Source: JALRAP01 sp046302815
GTDB taxonomy: Bacteria > Bacteroidota > Bacteroidia > AKYH767-A > OLB10
NCBI GenBank assembly: GCA_046302815.1
Contig: JBKCHO010000002.1
Coordinates: 1 to 52,418, forward strand
Length of the DNA: 52,418 nt
Reading direction: 5' to 3'
Under the pieces are notes generated by a model, which saw only the letters and a list, made by a program, of their open reading frames with translations, was not told where the DNA came from and ran no database searches. The position numbers and the translations under genes were made by a program. Positions 41,364 through 50,154 of the stretch are shown here, in pieces. How positions within the stretch are numbered: position 1 is the stretch's first letter; the number at the start of each line of letters is the position of its first letter.

Positions 41364-42656
41364 TCATATGGCCTCAGCTACCACAAAAGTGCTGCCTCCC
41401 ACATAAATAAGATCTTTTGGAAGTGCATTCTTCCGAGCCGCTTGTAGGGCTTTTTTGATGCTTGGGTATGCATCGCCACGCAGTCCGATCCTAGAAGCCA
41501 CTTTTTTCAGTTCTTCGGCATCCAAGCCGCGTGGTATATCGGGTTTACAGAAGTAGCAGGTGCTGTTCTTTGGGAATATAGATAACATAGATCCAATGTC
41601 TTTGTCGTTTACCGCCCCAAGCACAAGGTGCAAGTTTTTGTATTTGATTTGCTTCAACTGATCTACCACTGCTCGAATTCCATCTTTGTTATGCGCTGTA
41701 TCAGCAATAGTCAAAGGCTTTTTCGATAGCAATTCCCAACGGCCTTTTATACCAGTGTTGGATTTCACATTTCGCAAGCCCAGCTTAATCGCTTTTTCGC
41801 TTATGCGGATGCCTTGGCCCTGCAACGATTCGATGGCGGCAAAAACCAAAGGCAGGTTATGCTTTTGATAGCTGCCGTTCAATCCACATCTCAATGCACC
41901 GAACACAGTTTTCTTTTTTCGAACCACATCGAACTTCTTCATTTCTCCCGAAGCCGATACATCTGTAGTTCGAATGTGGTAGTTTTGGTCGGCGAAAAGG
42001 ATAGGCGACTTTTTCTTTTTTGAAGTGAATTCGAAAATACTGGCTGTCTCGCGATGTGTGGTTCCGACGATGACCGGAACATCTTTTTTGATGATACCAG
42101 CCTTCTCCTTTGCGATTTTACCCAATGTATTCCCCAATAAGTTCATGTGGTCCCACTGCACATTGGTAATCAGCGAAAGCACGGGATGCACCACATTGGT
42201 TGAGTCCAATCGGCCACCCAAACCCGTTTCAATAACGGCGATATCAACTTTTGAATTCCTGAAATGATCAAACGCCAATCCGGCAGTCCACTCGAAAAAT
42301 GAGGGTTGTATCGACTCAAACCCATCGCGGTAACGCGCCACAAAAGAAACTACTTTATTCTTGGAAATCATTTTGCCATTGATGCGGATGCGTTCCCTAA
42401 AGTCTTTCAAATGGGGCGATGTGAACAATGCTGTTTTATATCCTGCCTCCTGAAGCACCGAAGCGAGCATGTGTGAGGTCGACCCTTTGCCGTTGGTGCC
42501 TGCCACATGGATGCATTTCAATTCCCGCTCGGGATTACCAAGCAGTTTCATGATTTGAATGGTATTGTTCAGGTCGGCCTTGTATGCCGCAGGCCCGATG
42601 CGATGAAACATCGGCAGTTGCTGGTAGAGGTAATCAAGGCATTCGCCGTAGGTCAT
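41364..42656 (-). CDS. folC: Bifunctional folylpolyglutamate synthase/dihydrofolate synthase
   Basis: FolC adds glutamate to dihydropteroate and to reduced folates, using ATP. The 430 residues show the Mur-ligase-like P-loop HVAGTNGKGSTSHML near residue 50, the FTSPHLKDFRERIRI segment, the ATP/metal region IETGLGGRLDSTNV, and the C-terminal domain with ADTAHNKDGIRAV. It is the last gene of a four-gene unit, 1 nt after the TonB-like gene. Its grouping with exbBD is a genomic habit of some Bacteroidota rather than a known functional link. Confidence 0.93.
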   Translation of the reverse strand: MTYGECLDYLYQQLPMFHRIGPAAYKADLNNTIQIMKLLGNPERELKCIHVAGTNGKGSTSHMLASVLQEAGYKTALFTSPHLKDFRERIRINGKMISKNKVVSFVARYRDGFESIQPSFFEWTAGLAFDHFRNSKVDIAVIETGLGGRLDSTNVVHPVLSLITNVQWDHMNLLGNTLGKIAKEKAGIIKKDVPVIVGTTHRETASIFEFTSKKKKSPILFADQNYHIRTTDVSASGEMKKFDVVRKKKTVFGALRCGLNGSYQKHNLPLVFAAIESLQGQGIRISEKAIKLGLRNVKSNTGIKGRWELLSKKPLTIADTAHNKDGIRAVVDQLKQIKYKNLHLVLGAVNDKDIGSMLSIFPKNSTCYFCKPDIPRGLDAEELKKVASRIGLRGDAYPSIKKALQAARKNALPKDLIYVGGSTFVVAEAI

Positions 42657-42657
42657 A

Positions 42658-43494
42658 TCACCTCACTCGGAAATCAAAGGTAATGGTACCTCTTTGTTCT
42701 TCTACTCCTTCGGGACTCGGACTGAATTTGGCTTGAAGGGCAGCTTGTTTTGCTTTTTGATATAAGCTTGGAGATTGCGTAGTGGATCCCCTGGCAGGCC
42801 CGCTAGCACTGGTAACATTACCATTTTTGTCGACAACAATTTCTATCACGACTTTTCCGGTTTCTTGAGAGTTGTCCTCCAAGCTGGGTCTTTTGCGCCA
42901 GGATCTACCGGTCAAATCATAACCTGGACCGATACCTCCGCCACTTCCGCTCCCGCTTCCTCCTCCCGAACCACTTCCGCTGCCTGGTCCTTGGCCCGAG
43001 CCATCACCACCTCCACCTCCTGTACCGGTGCCTCCTGTACCTGATCCAGGACCTGTACCTGTTGGTGAGCCTGGTTTCTTTTTGTAAAGGGCATTTTCAT
43101 TCACCTTCGGCAATTCTACCGTCGCCACGGGAGCCTTTATGGGTTCCTTGGAGATTTCCTTGGGCTTTTCCTTTGGTTTTTCCTTAGGCTTTTCTTCCGG
43201 CTTGTCTTTTGACTTCTCCGGTGCTTCAAGGTTTACGGTTTCTTCTGTTTCGGTGGTGATGATTTCTTCTTCAACCACAGGTTCGGTTTCCTCAACCGGA
43301 ACCGTGGTGGCTTGTTGGTCAGCAGAAATGTCGAGAGTTCCGAATTCAACTAAACTTCCTCCACCACCTCCTCCGGCAAGCCCTTCTTCCCAGGGCGGGA
43401 GCTTCGAGGTTAACGACAAAAGCATAAGCAGTGCCGCCACAAGGGCATGCACTATAATAGATACTGTAACTGATTTGGCTTGATCGCCACTCAT
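42658..43494 (-). CDS. TonB-like energy transducer with glycine/serine-rich linker
   Basis: The 278-residue protein has one N-terminal membrane helix (residues 8-28) and an acidic stretch with EETEPVVEEEIITTETEE. Next come KPKEKPKEKPKE proline-lysine repeats (about 95-112), a Gly/Ser/Thr-rich linker (about 140-195), and a C-terminal domain of TonB/TolA type (VVIEIVVDKNGNVTSA to the end). This plan lets the protein span the periplasm and carry energy from ExbB-ExbD to the outer membrane. It overlaps exbD by 4 bp (ATGA). TonB and TolA roles cannot be told apart; the second could be linked to cell division. Confidence 0.82.
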   Translation of the reverse strand: MSGDQAKSVTVSIIVHALVAALLMLLSLTSKLPPWEEGLAGGGGGGSLVEFGTLDISADQQATTVPVEETEPVVEEEIITTETEETVNLEAPEKSKDKPEEKPKEKPKEKPKEISKEPIKAPVATVELPKVNENALYKKKPGSPTGTGPGSGTGGTGTGGGGGDGSGQGPGSGSGSGGGSGSGSGGGIGPGYDLTGRSWRKRPSLEDNSQETGKVVIEIVVDKNGNVTSASGPARGSTTQSPSLYQKAKQAALQAKFSPSPEGVEEQRGTITFDFRVR

Positions 43495-43901
43495 TGTTTT
43501 TCGTACTTGGTAAGGTTGGTGGCAGCCACCATTTTTACTTTATTCTTGTTGCCGATGTCAATCAGATAAACAACTTCTTCCCATGGTACAGCTTTGTCCA
43601 CTTTCAAAAGCGCAGTTGGGTCGGTTTGTCCAGCAACGGCTGCTTGCAGAGCCGCCTCAAAACCTTCTCGATTTACGACGGTTTGGTTCACGGCATATTG
43701 CATGTCGGCAGTTAAACTCACCACCACAGGATGCTTTACCGACTGTATCCCTGTCTTTGCGTTCGGCAACAACAGCTTCAGCACCGATGGGGTAGCCATC
43801 GTGGAGGTGATGAGAAAGAAAAGCAGCAGAAAGAACATGATGTCGTTCAGCGAGTGGCTGTAGACATCCGTATGTGATTTATGTCGTCGGCGAAGGTTCA
43901 T
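43491..43901 (-). CDS. exbD: Biopolymer transport protein ExbD/TolR family
   Basis: The 136-residue protein has a short basic N terminus, one membrane helix (about 19-37) with the key proton-carrying Asp20 (LNDIMFFLLLFFLITSTM), and a periplasmic ExbD/TolR domain. It works with ExbB to convert proton flow into force on the TonB-like protein. Its start overlaps the exbB stop, and its stop overlaps the start of the TonB-like gene, both as ATGA. Confidence 0.92.
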   Translation of the reverse strand: MNLRRRHKSHTDVYSHSLNDIMFFLLLFFLITSTMATPSVLKLLLPNAKTGIQSVKHPVVVSLTADMQYAVNQTVVNREGFEAALQAAVAGQTDPTALLKVDKAVPWEEVVYLIDIGNKNKVKMVAATNLTKYEKQ

Positions 43902-44626
43902 TTGGTTGGTTCTTCGAGAAGGTCGATGAATTGAACGGCTGTAATTTCCATCTTGTTGATCACTCTATCCACATATTGGGTTAGGAAGTGGAACCCGGCA
44001 TACGCAATCATTCCAACGAACAAGCCTGCGCCAGAGGTGATCATTTTGACATAAAGGCCGCCGGAGATGGTATCGATTTCCAAACTGTTTTGCAGAGAGA
44101 TTTGATAAAATATCTGGATAACTCCGAATATGGTTCCAAGAAATCCGAACATAGGTGCAATGCCTGCAATAGTACTAAGATATCCGAGGTTTCGCTCCAT
44201 GTTGTATATTTCCAATTTGCCTGCACTTTCTATGGCGTTTTCAATTTCACGGGTGGGTTTGCCTAAGCGGTTGATCCCTTTTTCAATCATGCGTGCAATA
44301 GGTCCGGTTGTGTTTTTGCACAAAGCTTTGGCCGCATCCACATTGCCGTTTCCAATGAAGTCGCGGATGCTGTTCATGAAGTTAGGATCAACCTTGGCAG
44401 ATTTTCGTATGGCTAGGTATCTCTCCACAATCAAGTAAACAGCGATGACGGAACAAAGTGCAATAGGAATCATTACAGGTCCGCCCTTTACAGCCAATTC
44501 CCAAAGTGGGATGGATGCTTCGGCAGGAGCTTGAGTGATTGGAGCCGCCACAGAGGTTGTGGTTGCTGCTGTGGTTTGAACAGTGGATGTAACCGAGTCG
44601 GTTGATCCAGTTACGATTTGAAGCAA
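43898..44626 (-). CDS. exbB: MotA/TolQ/ExbB proton channel family protein
   Basis: The 242-residue protein has three membrane helices: near residues 51-70 (PVMIPIALCSVIAVYLIV), 147-170 (LSTIAGIAPMFGFLGTIFGV) and 190-215. It forms the proton channel with ExbD. No ATG precedes the first helix in this frame: the chosen start is TTG at 44626, with ATT at 44629 directly before it. The first ATG would begin inside helix one. A GGGG stretch lies 3-6 nt upstream on the minus strand. The homologous start is often MLLQI, which fits initiation at ATT or TTG here. Confidence 0.88.
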   Translation of the reverse strand: MLQIVTGSTDSVTSTVQTTAATTTSVAAPITQAPAEASIPLWELAVKGGPVMIPIALCSVIAVYLIVERYLAIRKSAKVDPNFMNSIRDFIGNGNVDAAKALCKNTTGPIARMIEKGINRLGKPTREIENAIESAGKLEIYNMERNLGYLSTIAGIAPMFGFLGTIFGVIQIFYQISLQNSLEIDTISGGLYVKMITSGAGLFVGMIAYAGFHFLTQYVDRVINKMEITAVQFIDLLEEPTK

Positions 44627-44771
44627 AATGCCCCTGAGGCTGTTGTGATTTTTCCTGATGTAACGGTATCTTCCCTGCAGGAAGCGGAGTTTGTCAATCG
44701 TGCGCCATTGTCAACACGGCGGTGTTAATATGTAGTAAACGAAGAAGAACCTGTTTTTAGTGTGCCGCGAA

Positions 44772-45530
44772 CTATTCGTCGCGCCACTCTCTTCCCGTGA
44801 GCGAAAGGAAAACATCCTCCAAATTGGCTTGCTTAACCTCTTTTTTACGCTCGAAACCGGTTGAAACAAGTTGGTCGATAAGACCGTCTGGAGTATCCAG
44901 TGCGATAATCTTCCCGTGTTCAACAATGGCTACTCTGTCGCAAAGTTGTTCGGCCTCATCCATATAATGGGTAGTGATGACCACCGTAGTGCCTTTGGAT
45001 CGGATGTCGCGGATTAAGTCCCACAGGTTTCTTCTGGCTTGTGGATCGAGACCTGTTGTGGGCTCATCGAGAAAAACAATCTTCGGTTGGTTGATGAGTG
45101 TTGTTGCTATGGAGAAACGCTGCTTTTGTCCTCCCGAAAGCTCTTTGAATTTGGCCTTTGCCTTATCCACTAGGGCCACCTTCTGCAAAATCTCCAGAGG
45201 GTCCACATCCCGATTGTAGAGTCCGGAGAAAAGGCGAATGAGCTCCGTCAAAGTCAAACTGGGATAATAACCCGCAGCTTGCAACTGAACTCCGATCATC
45301 TGCTTGATGGCATTTGCATCCTTGGAGATGTCTAAGCCATAAACGGAAACAGAGCCGGAGGAGGGTGCACGAAGGGTTTCTATGATTTCCATGGTGGTGG
45401 TTTTGCCAGCTCCATTAGGACCAAGCAGACCGAAAATCTCACCTTCAAAAACCTCGAAACTCAATCCGTCAACAGCACGCAATGTTCCGTATTCTTTGAC
45501 TAGGTCTTTGACGGTGATAACGGGATTCAT
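44772..45530 (-). CDS. ABC transporter ATP-binding protein (CcmA/DrrA-like)
   Basis: The 252-residue ATPase has Walker A GPNGAGKTTTM, signature LSGGQKQRFSIA, Walker B IVFLDEPTTGLDP, and the switch histidine in VVITTHYMDEA. The C terminus DLEDVFLSLTGREW-like region (NLEDVFLSLTGREWRD) is typical of exporters of the DrrA/CcmA type, which act on hydrophobic compounds or polymers. No permease gene is next to it; exbB follows instead. It must pair with a membrane subunit encoded elsewhere. Confidence 0.88.
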   Translation of the reverse strand: MNPVITVKDLVKEYGTLRAVDGLSFEVFEGEIFGLLGPNGAGKTTTMEIIETLRAPSSGSVSVYGLDISKDANAIKQMIGVQLQAAGYYPSLTLTELIRLFSGLYNRDVDPLEILQKVALVDKAKAKFKELSGGQKQRFSIATTLINQPKIVFLDEPTTGLDPQARRNLWDLIRDIRSKGTTVVITTHYMDEAEQLCDRVAIVEHGKIIALDTPDGLIDQLVSTGFERKKEVKQANLEDVFLSLTGREWRDE

Positions 45531-45621
45531 ACTACAAAGTTAGGTAATCCGTAAGGAAAGAGGGCGCGGAGCAAAGGTCGTTCTTTGAGCTTCATCGCCG
45601 TTCTTTTACATCCATTTCGAT

Positions 45622-45629
45622 TACTTTTG
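45622..45629 (+). promoter_or_regulatory. -7 promoter element, leaderless
   Basis: TACTTTTG is a perfect TAnnTTTG match that ends 4 nt before the ATG at 45634. Transcription would begin at or next to the start codon. Two other genes in the window have the same spacing. Confidence 0.6.
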
Positions 45630-45633
45630 TTAT

Positions 45634-46206
45634 ATGATTCAAGTAGGCAATACCATCGTATCCTCGGATGTAATATCCAAGAAATTTGTTTGTGATTTGA
45701 CCGCATGCAAAGGCGAATGTTGTGTAGCTGGTGAGAGTGGTGCGCCTTTGGAAGAGGCGGAGCTTGGCATTCTCGACGACATCTATGACAAGATCGAACC
45801 TTATATGACCAAGGAAGGGAAGAAGGCGGTGAAGAAATATGGAAAGTACTTGGTGGACAGCGATGGTGATTTTGTGACTCCTCTAGTGAACGGTAATCAG
45901 GAATGCGCCTATACTATTTTCGAAAACGGAGTGGCCAAGTGCGGTATAGAAAAGGCTTGGGCCGATGGCGTCGTTAAGTTCAGGAAACCCATCTCTTGTC
46001 ACTTATACCCAATTCGTATCGATAAGTTGAAGAGTGGAGTGGAGGCTATTAATTACCATAAGTGGGAAATTTGTAGCGCTGCATGCACATTAGGTAAAAA
46101 GCTACAAGTACCGGTGTACAAGTTTTTAAAAGAGCCACTCATCCGCAAGTACGGTCGTAAGTGGTACAAAGATTTGGAGCTGGCTGTGGAACAAAAACAG
46201 GCCTGA
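45634..46206 (+). CDS. DUF3109 family cysteine-rich protein
   Basis: The 190-residue cytosolic protein has eight cysteines in a conserved pattern: CDLTACKGECC near residues 20-30, ECAYTIF near 90, KCGIEKAW near 102, SCHLYPIRI near 119, and CSAAC near 144-148. This matches DUF3109, related to YkgJ-type proteins thought to bind zinc or an iron-sulfur cluster. No reaction is known. It is transcribed alone, divergent from the ABC gene. Confidence 0.85.
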   Translation: MIQVGNTIVSSDVISKKFVCDLTACKGECCVAGESGAPLEEAELGILDDIYDKIEPYMTKEGKKAVKKYGKYLVDSDGDFVTPLVNGNQECAYTIFENGVAKCGIEKAWADGVVKFRKPISCHLYPIRIDKLKSGVEAINYHKWEICSAACTLGKKLQVPVYKFLKEPLIRKYGRKWYKDLELAVEQKQA

Positions 46207-46531
46207 ACAGTTTCCACAGCGGTTAGTAACTTTCCAAGCTACTGACCCTCAGAAAGCCCTATTTTCATTTAACAAATTTGCCTCATAAACAAAGGGCGGA
46301 AGGGTCTTTTTTTATCAACCCGCCGTGTTGAAAAATACAGGCGAATGTTTGTAAAAATGGGTTGTTGAAGGGATAAATTTTCTGAATGTTTGTGGTGTTG
46401 TCAGTGACCAAGCCGAAAGGTCTTTACTGCACTGATTACCAACCAAATTTAAATTTCAAAAACAAAAAATAAGCTTGGCCTTCGGACCGGTCGAGTAAAG
46501 GAATCGTCAACTTAATTAAAACCAGTATTTT
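46207..46531. other. Intergenic region upstream of nrdB
   Basis: This 325-bp stretch contains a candidate hairpin at 46402-46429 (CAGTGACC paired with GGTC-ttt-ACTG) and an 8-bp palindrome, GACCGGTC, near 46488. A GC-rich imperfect stem (CGG-aa-GGGT with ACCC-g-CCG) lies near 46290-46323. No ordinary NrdR box pair was recognised. The length suggests a structured or regulated nrd leader, but that is only an inference. Confidence 0.45.
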
Positions 46532-47497
46532 ATGGAAGTTTTGCTCGAAGAAAACAAAGAACGGTTTGTTCTCTTGCCTATTAAATACCCTGCTATTTGG
46601 GAAATGTATAAGAAGCATGAGGCTTCCTTTTGGACCGCGGAGGAGATCGATTTAAGTCCGGACCTGAAAGACTGGGAGCGACTTACCGCTGACGAGCAAC
46701 ACTTTGTAAAGCATGTATTGGCCTTTTTCGCGGCCAGCGACGGTATTGTAAACGAAAACCTGGCTGTAAATTTCATGCGAGAAGTACAGCTTCCTGAGGC
46801 TCGCTGCTTCTACGGTTTCCAAATCATGATTGAGAATATCCACTCGGAGACCTATTCTTTGCTGATCGATACTTATATAAAGGACCCCGCCGAGAAGCAC
46901 CGCCTTTTCAACGCCATTGATACAGTTCCCTGTGTTCAGAAGAAAGCCGAGTGGGCCTTGCGTTGGATTGAGAACGGTTCGTTCGCGGAGCGTTTGGTGG
47001 CATTCGCCGCTGTTGAAGGCATCTTCTTCTCTGGATCATTCTGCTCCATCTTCTGGTTGAAGAAACGCGGCTTGATGCCTGGCCTGAGTTTCTCCAATGA
47101 GCTCATTTCTCGCGATGAAGGTATGCACTGCGATTTCGCCTGTCTGCTGTATAGTATGCTGGAGAATAAATTAAGCGTTGAGCATGTTACCTCTATCATC
47201 AAAGACGCTGTGAAGAACGAGCATGAGTTTGTTACCGATGCATTGCCGGTATCACTCATCGGTATGAATTCGAAGCTGATGTGTCAGTATATCGAATTCG
47301 TTGCCGACCGCCTGCTTGTATCTTTGGGATGTCCCAAAGTGTATAATGTGACCAATCCTTTTGACTTCATGGAGAACATCTCCTTGCAGGGTAAGACCAA
47401 CTTCTTTGAAAAAAGGGTGGGTGAATACCAGAAGGCAGGTGTCACTAATAAGAACCCTGAGCAGAACAAGATCGTTTTAGACGATCCCGACTTCTGA
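46532..47497 (+). CDS. nrdB: Class Ia ribonucleotide reductase beta subunit (R2)
   Basis: NrdB holds the diiron-tyrosyl radical that starts catalysis in the alpha subunit. The 321 residues show the metal ligands and radical tyrosine of eukaryote-like R2: SDGIVNEN, PEARCFYGFQIMIENIHSET followed by YSLLIDTYIKDP, AAVEGIFFSGSF and RDEGMHCDFAC. The C-terminal tail ends in VLDDPDF, the peptide that docks to NrdA. Sequence blocks such as NPFDFMENISLQGKTNFFEK are strikingly close to those of vertebrate R2. It lies 193 bp upstream of nrdA. Confidence 0.96.
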   Translation: MEVLLEENKERFVLLPIKYPAIWEMYKKHEASFWTAEEIDLSPDLKDWERLTADEQHFVKHVLAFFAASDGIVNENLAVNFMREVQLPEARCFYGFQIMIENIHSETYSLLIDTYIKDPAEKHRLFNAIDTVPCVQKKAEWALRWIENGSFAERLVAFAAVEGIFFSGSFCSIFWLKKRGLMPGLSFSNELISRDEGMHCDFACLLYSMLENKLSVEHVTSIIKDAVKNEHEFVTDALPVSLIGMNSKLMCQYIEFVADRLLVSLGCPKVYNVTNPFDFMENISLQGKTNFFEKRVGEYQKAGVTNKNPEQNKIVLDDPDF

Positions 47498-47690
47498 TTA
47501 CCAGCTGCTACCGTTGTTTGAAACTTGGTTGAAAACTCCAACCACCTCCGTGTCGACCCCAAGTTTTATTTGAACACCTTAGCAATAGTCATCCTGTATA
47601 TTTCGTAAAACAAAATAAGGGCCCCTCAAGGCCCCATAGAATACCCGTCACCCTCAATCTCTCATTTTTAATCTTTAATTAACGCAAAGT

Positions 47691-50081
47691 ATGTTCGTAG
47701 TTAAAAGAGACGGTAAGAAAGAATCCGTGAAGTTTGATAAAATCACTTCACGCATACAACGCTTGTGCTACGGCTTGTCGCCACAGCATGTGGATCCGGT
47801 TCAAGTGGCCATGAAGGTCATCGAAGGGATTTACGCTGGTGTGACCACCAGCGAGCTGGATAATCTGGCAGCTGAAGTAGCCGCATCGCTCACCACTAAG
47901 CATCCCGACTATGCCCTGTTGGCATCTCGCATAGCCATATCGAATCTGCATAAGAATACCAAAAAGTCATTCTCCGAAACCATGCGTGATCTTCACGAGT
48001 ATGTTGATCCACGCACAAATCTTCCTGCATCACTCATCGCCGAGGATGTTTATAAGGTTATTTCGGAAAATGCAGAATTGCTTGACTCCACTATTATTTA
48101 CGATCGTGATTTCGGTTATGACTACTTCGGTTTCAAGACACTTGAGAAGTCATACTTGCTCAAATTGAATGGCAAAGTGGTGGAGCGCCCACAGCATATG
48201 TTGATGCGCGTCGCCATCGGCATCCACAAGGAAGATATTGAGGCCGCTATCGAGACTTACACGCTCATGAGCGAGCGCTGGTTTACACACGCAACACCAA
48301 CACTTTTCAACGCGGGCACACCCAAGCCACAGCTTTCTTCATGCTTCCTTCTCACTATGAAAGGCGATAGCATCGAAGGAATTTACGACACACTTAAGCA
48401 AACCGCTCAAATTTCTCAAAGCGCAGGCGGTATCGGACTAAGTATACACAATGTCCGTGCAACCGGCTCCTATATCCGTGGCACCAACGGTACCAGTAAT
48501 GGTATTGTTCCTATGCTACGCGTATTCAACGACACGGCTCGCTATGTAGATCAGGGTGGAGGGAAACGCAAAGGATCTTTCGCCATTTATCTAGAGCCAT
48601 GGCATGCCGACATATTCGACTTCCTCGAACTTAAGAAGAATCATGGTAAAGAGGAGCTCCGCGCACGCGACTTGTTTTTTGCACTTTGGATTTGCGACCT
48701 CTTCATGAAGCGAGTTGAAGCCGAAGGCGATTGGTCTTTGTTCTGTCCGAATGAAGCTCCTGGACTCGCAGACTGCTACGGCGAAGAATTCGAGGCCCTA
48801 TACGAGCGCTACGAGCGTGAAGGCAAAGCACGCAAAGTGGTTAAGGCCCGAGAATTGTGGACGGCCATTCTAGAGTCACAAATTGAAACAGGCACTCCCT
48901 ACATGCTCTACAAGGACGCTTGTAACAGCAAGTCGAATCAAAAGAACTTGGGAACCATAAAGAGCTCCAACCTCTGTACCGAAATCGTTGAATACACCGA
49001 CAAGGATGAGGTGGCCGTATGTAACTTAGCTTCCATATCATTGCCTCGCTTTGTTGTAGATGGCAAGTTCGATCACCAAAGACTGTTCGACATCACTTAT
49101 GTAGTCACACGCAATCTTAATAAGATCATTGATGTGAACTACTATCCTGGTCCTGAAGCACGCAACAGCAACATGCGTCACCGTCCAATCGGTATCGGTG
49201 TGCAAGGTTTGGCAGATGCATTCATTCTGTTGCGTATGCCATTCGAGTCGGAAGAGGCGCGAACGCTCAACAGCGAAATATTCGAGACCATATACTACGC
49301 GGCTATGACCGCCTCCAAGGACTTGGCGATCATGGAAGGTCCGTACCAAACCTACAAGGGCTCTCCAGTTTCACAAGGCATTTTCCAGTTCGATATGTGG
49401 GGAGTAACGCCATCGTCGCGTTGGGAGTGGGATGTATTGCGTGAGGAGGTCATGAAACATGGAGTGCGCAATTCACTTCTGTTGGCACCGATGCCTACGG
49501 CATCTACTTCGCAAATTCTCGGAAACAACGAGTGTTTCGAGCCCTACACATCCAATATCTACACCCGTCGCGTATTGTCGGGCGAGTTCGTGGTGGTCAA
49601 CAAGCATCTTTTACTTGACCTGGTTCGCCTCGGTTTATGGAACAACGATCTCAAGAGTAAACTGATCGCCAGCAATGGCTCAGTACAGGACATCCCTGAA
49701 ATCCCACAGGAAATCAAGGAACTTTATAAAACAGTTTGGGAGATCAAGCAGCGTGCGGTTATCGATATGGCCGCTGATCGTGGCGCCTATATTTGCCAAA
49801 GTCAGTCGCTTAATATTTTCATGCAGAATGCAAACTTCTCGAAGTTAAGTTCAATGCATTTCTACGCTTGGAAGAAGGGCCTCAAAACAGGTATGTACTA
49901 TTTGCGCACGAAGGCTGCAGTTGATGCTATCAAGTTTACTGTGGATGCCGCATACTTGCAAAAGGCAGGAGCGGCCAGTGCTGCCCCTGAAGGCGTTGCT
50001 CAACTTACCCCGGAAGAAATCGCTGCTCAGGTTTCCTGTAGTCTGGATAATCCAGAAGGTTGCTTGTCTTGCGGAAGCTGA
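47691..50081 (+). CDS. nrdA: Class Ia ribonucleotide reductase alpha subunit (R1)
   Basis: NrdA reduces ribonucleoside diphosphates to deoxy forms. The 796 residues start with an ATP-cone domain (residues 1-92) for allosteric control by ATP or dATP. The catalytic barrel follows: LSSCFLLTMKGDS (first redox cysteine), SNLCTEIVE (thiyl cysteine and catalytic Glu) and the second redox cysteine in AVCNLASISLP. A flexible tail with the reducing pair CLSCGS ends the protein. The 193-bp gap after nrdB contains a short GGGCC-cctcaa-GGCCC stem near 47620. Confidence 0.96.
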   Translation: MFVVKRDGKKESVKFDKITSRIQRLCYGLSPQHVDPVQVAMKVIEGIYAGVTTSELDNLAAEVAASLTTKHPDYALLASRIAISNLHKNTKKSFSETMRDLHEYVDPRTNLPASLIAEDVYKVISENAELLDSTIIYDRDFGYDYFGFKTLEKSYLLKLNGKVVERPQHMLMRVAIGIHKEDIEAAIETYTLMSERWFTHATPTLFNAGTPKPQLSSCFLLTMKGDSIEGIYDTLKQTAQISQSAGGIGLSIHNVRATGSYIRGTNGTSNGIVPMLRVFNDTARYVDQGGGKRKGSFAIYLEPWHADIFDFLELKKNHGKEELRARDLFFALWICDLFMKRVEAEGDWSLFCPNEAPGLADCYGEEFEALYERYEREGKARKVVKARELWTAILESQIETGTPYMLYKDACNSKSNQKNLGTIKSSNLCTEIVEYTDKDEVAVCNLASISLPRFVVDGKFDHQRLFDITYVVTRNLNKIIDVNYYPGPEARNSNMRHRPIGIGVQGLADAFILLRMPFESEEARTLNSEIFETIYYAAMTASKDLAIMEGPYQTYKGSPVSQGIFQFDMWGVTPSSRWEWDVLREEVMKHGVRNSLLLAPMPTASTSQILGNNECFEPYTSNIYTRRVLSGEFVVVNKHLLLDLVRLGLWNNDLKSKLIASNGSVQDIPEIPQEIKELYKTVWEIKQRAVIDMAADRGAYICQSQSLNIFMQNANFSKLSSMHFYAWKKGLKTGMYYLRTKAAVDAIKFTVDAAYLQKAGAASAAPEGVAQLTPEEIAAQVSCSLDNPEGCLSCGS

Positions 50082-50102
50082 TTCATTACCAATAAACCAA
50101 AG

Positions 50103-50137
50103 AAAAACCCGGTGCAAATTTCATGCCCCGGGTTTTT
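50103..50137. terminator. Bidirectional terminator between nrdA and the rRNA methyltransferase gene
   Basis: AAAAACCCGG and CCGGGTTTTT form a perfect 10-bp stem with a 15-nt loop. It has T runs on both strands and lies between two convergent genes, so it can end both transcripts. Confidence 0.9.
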
Positions 50138-50154
50138 TGTATGAAACGATATGG

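Noticed and set aside
43139..43483. Ser/Phe-rich plus-strand frame opposite the TonB-like gene
   Set aside because: A by-product of the low-complexity coding on the other strand.
46286..46323. GC-rich imperfect stem after the DUF3109 gene as terminator
   Set aside because: The T run is in the loop rather than after the stem, so it does not fit an intrinsic terminator.
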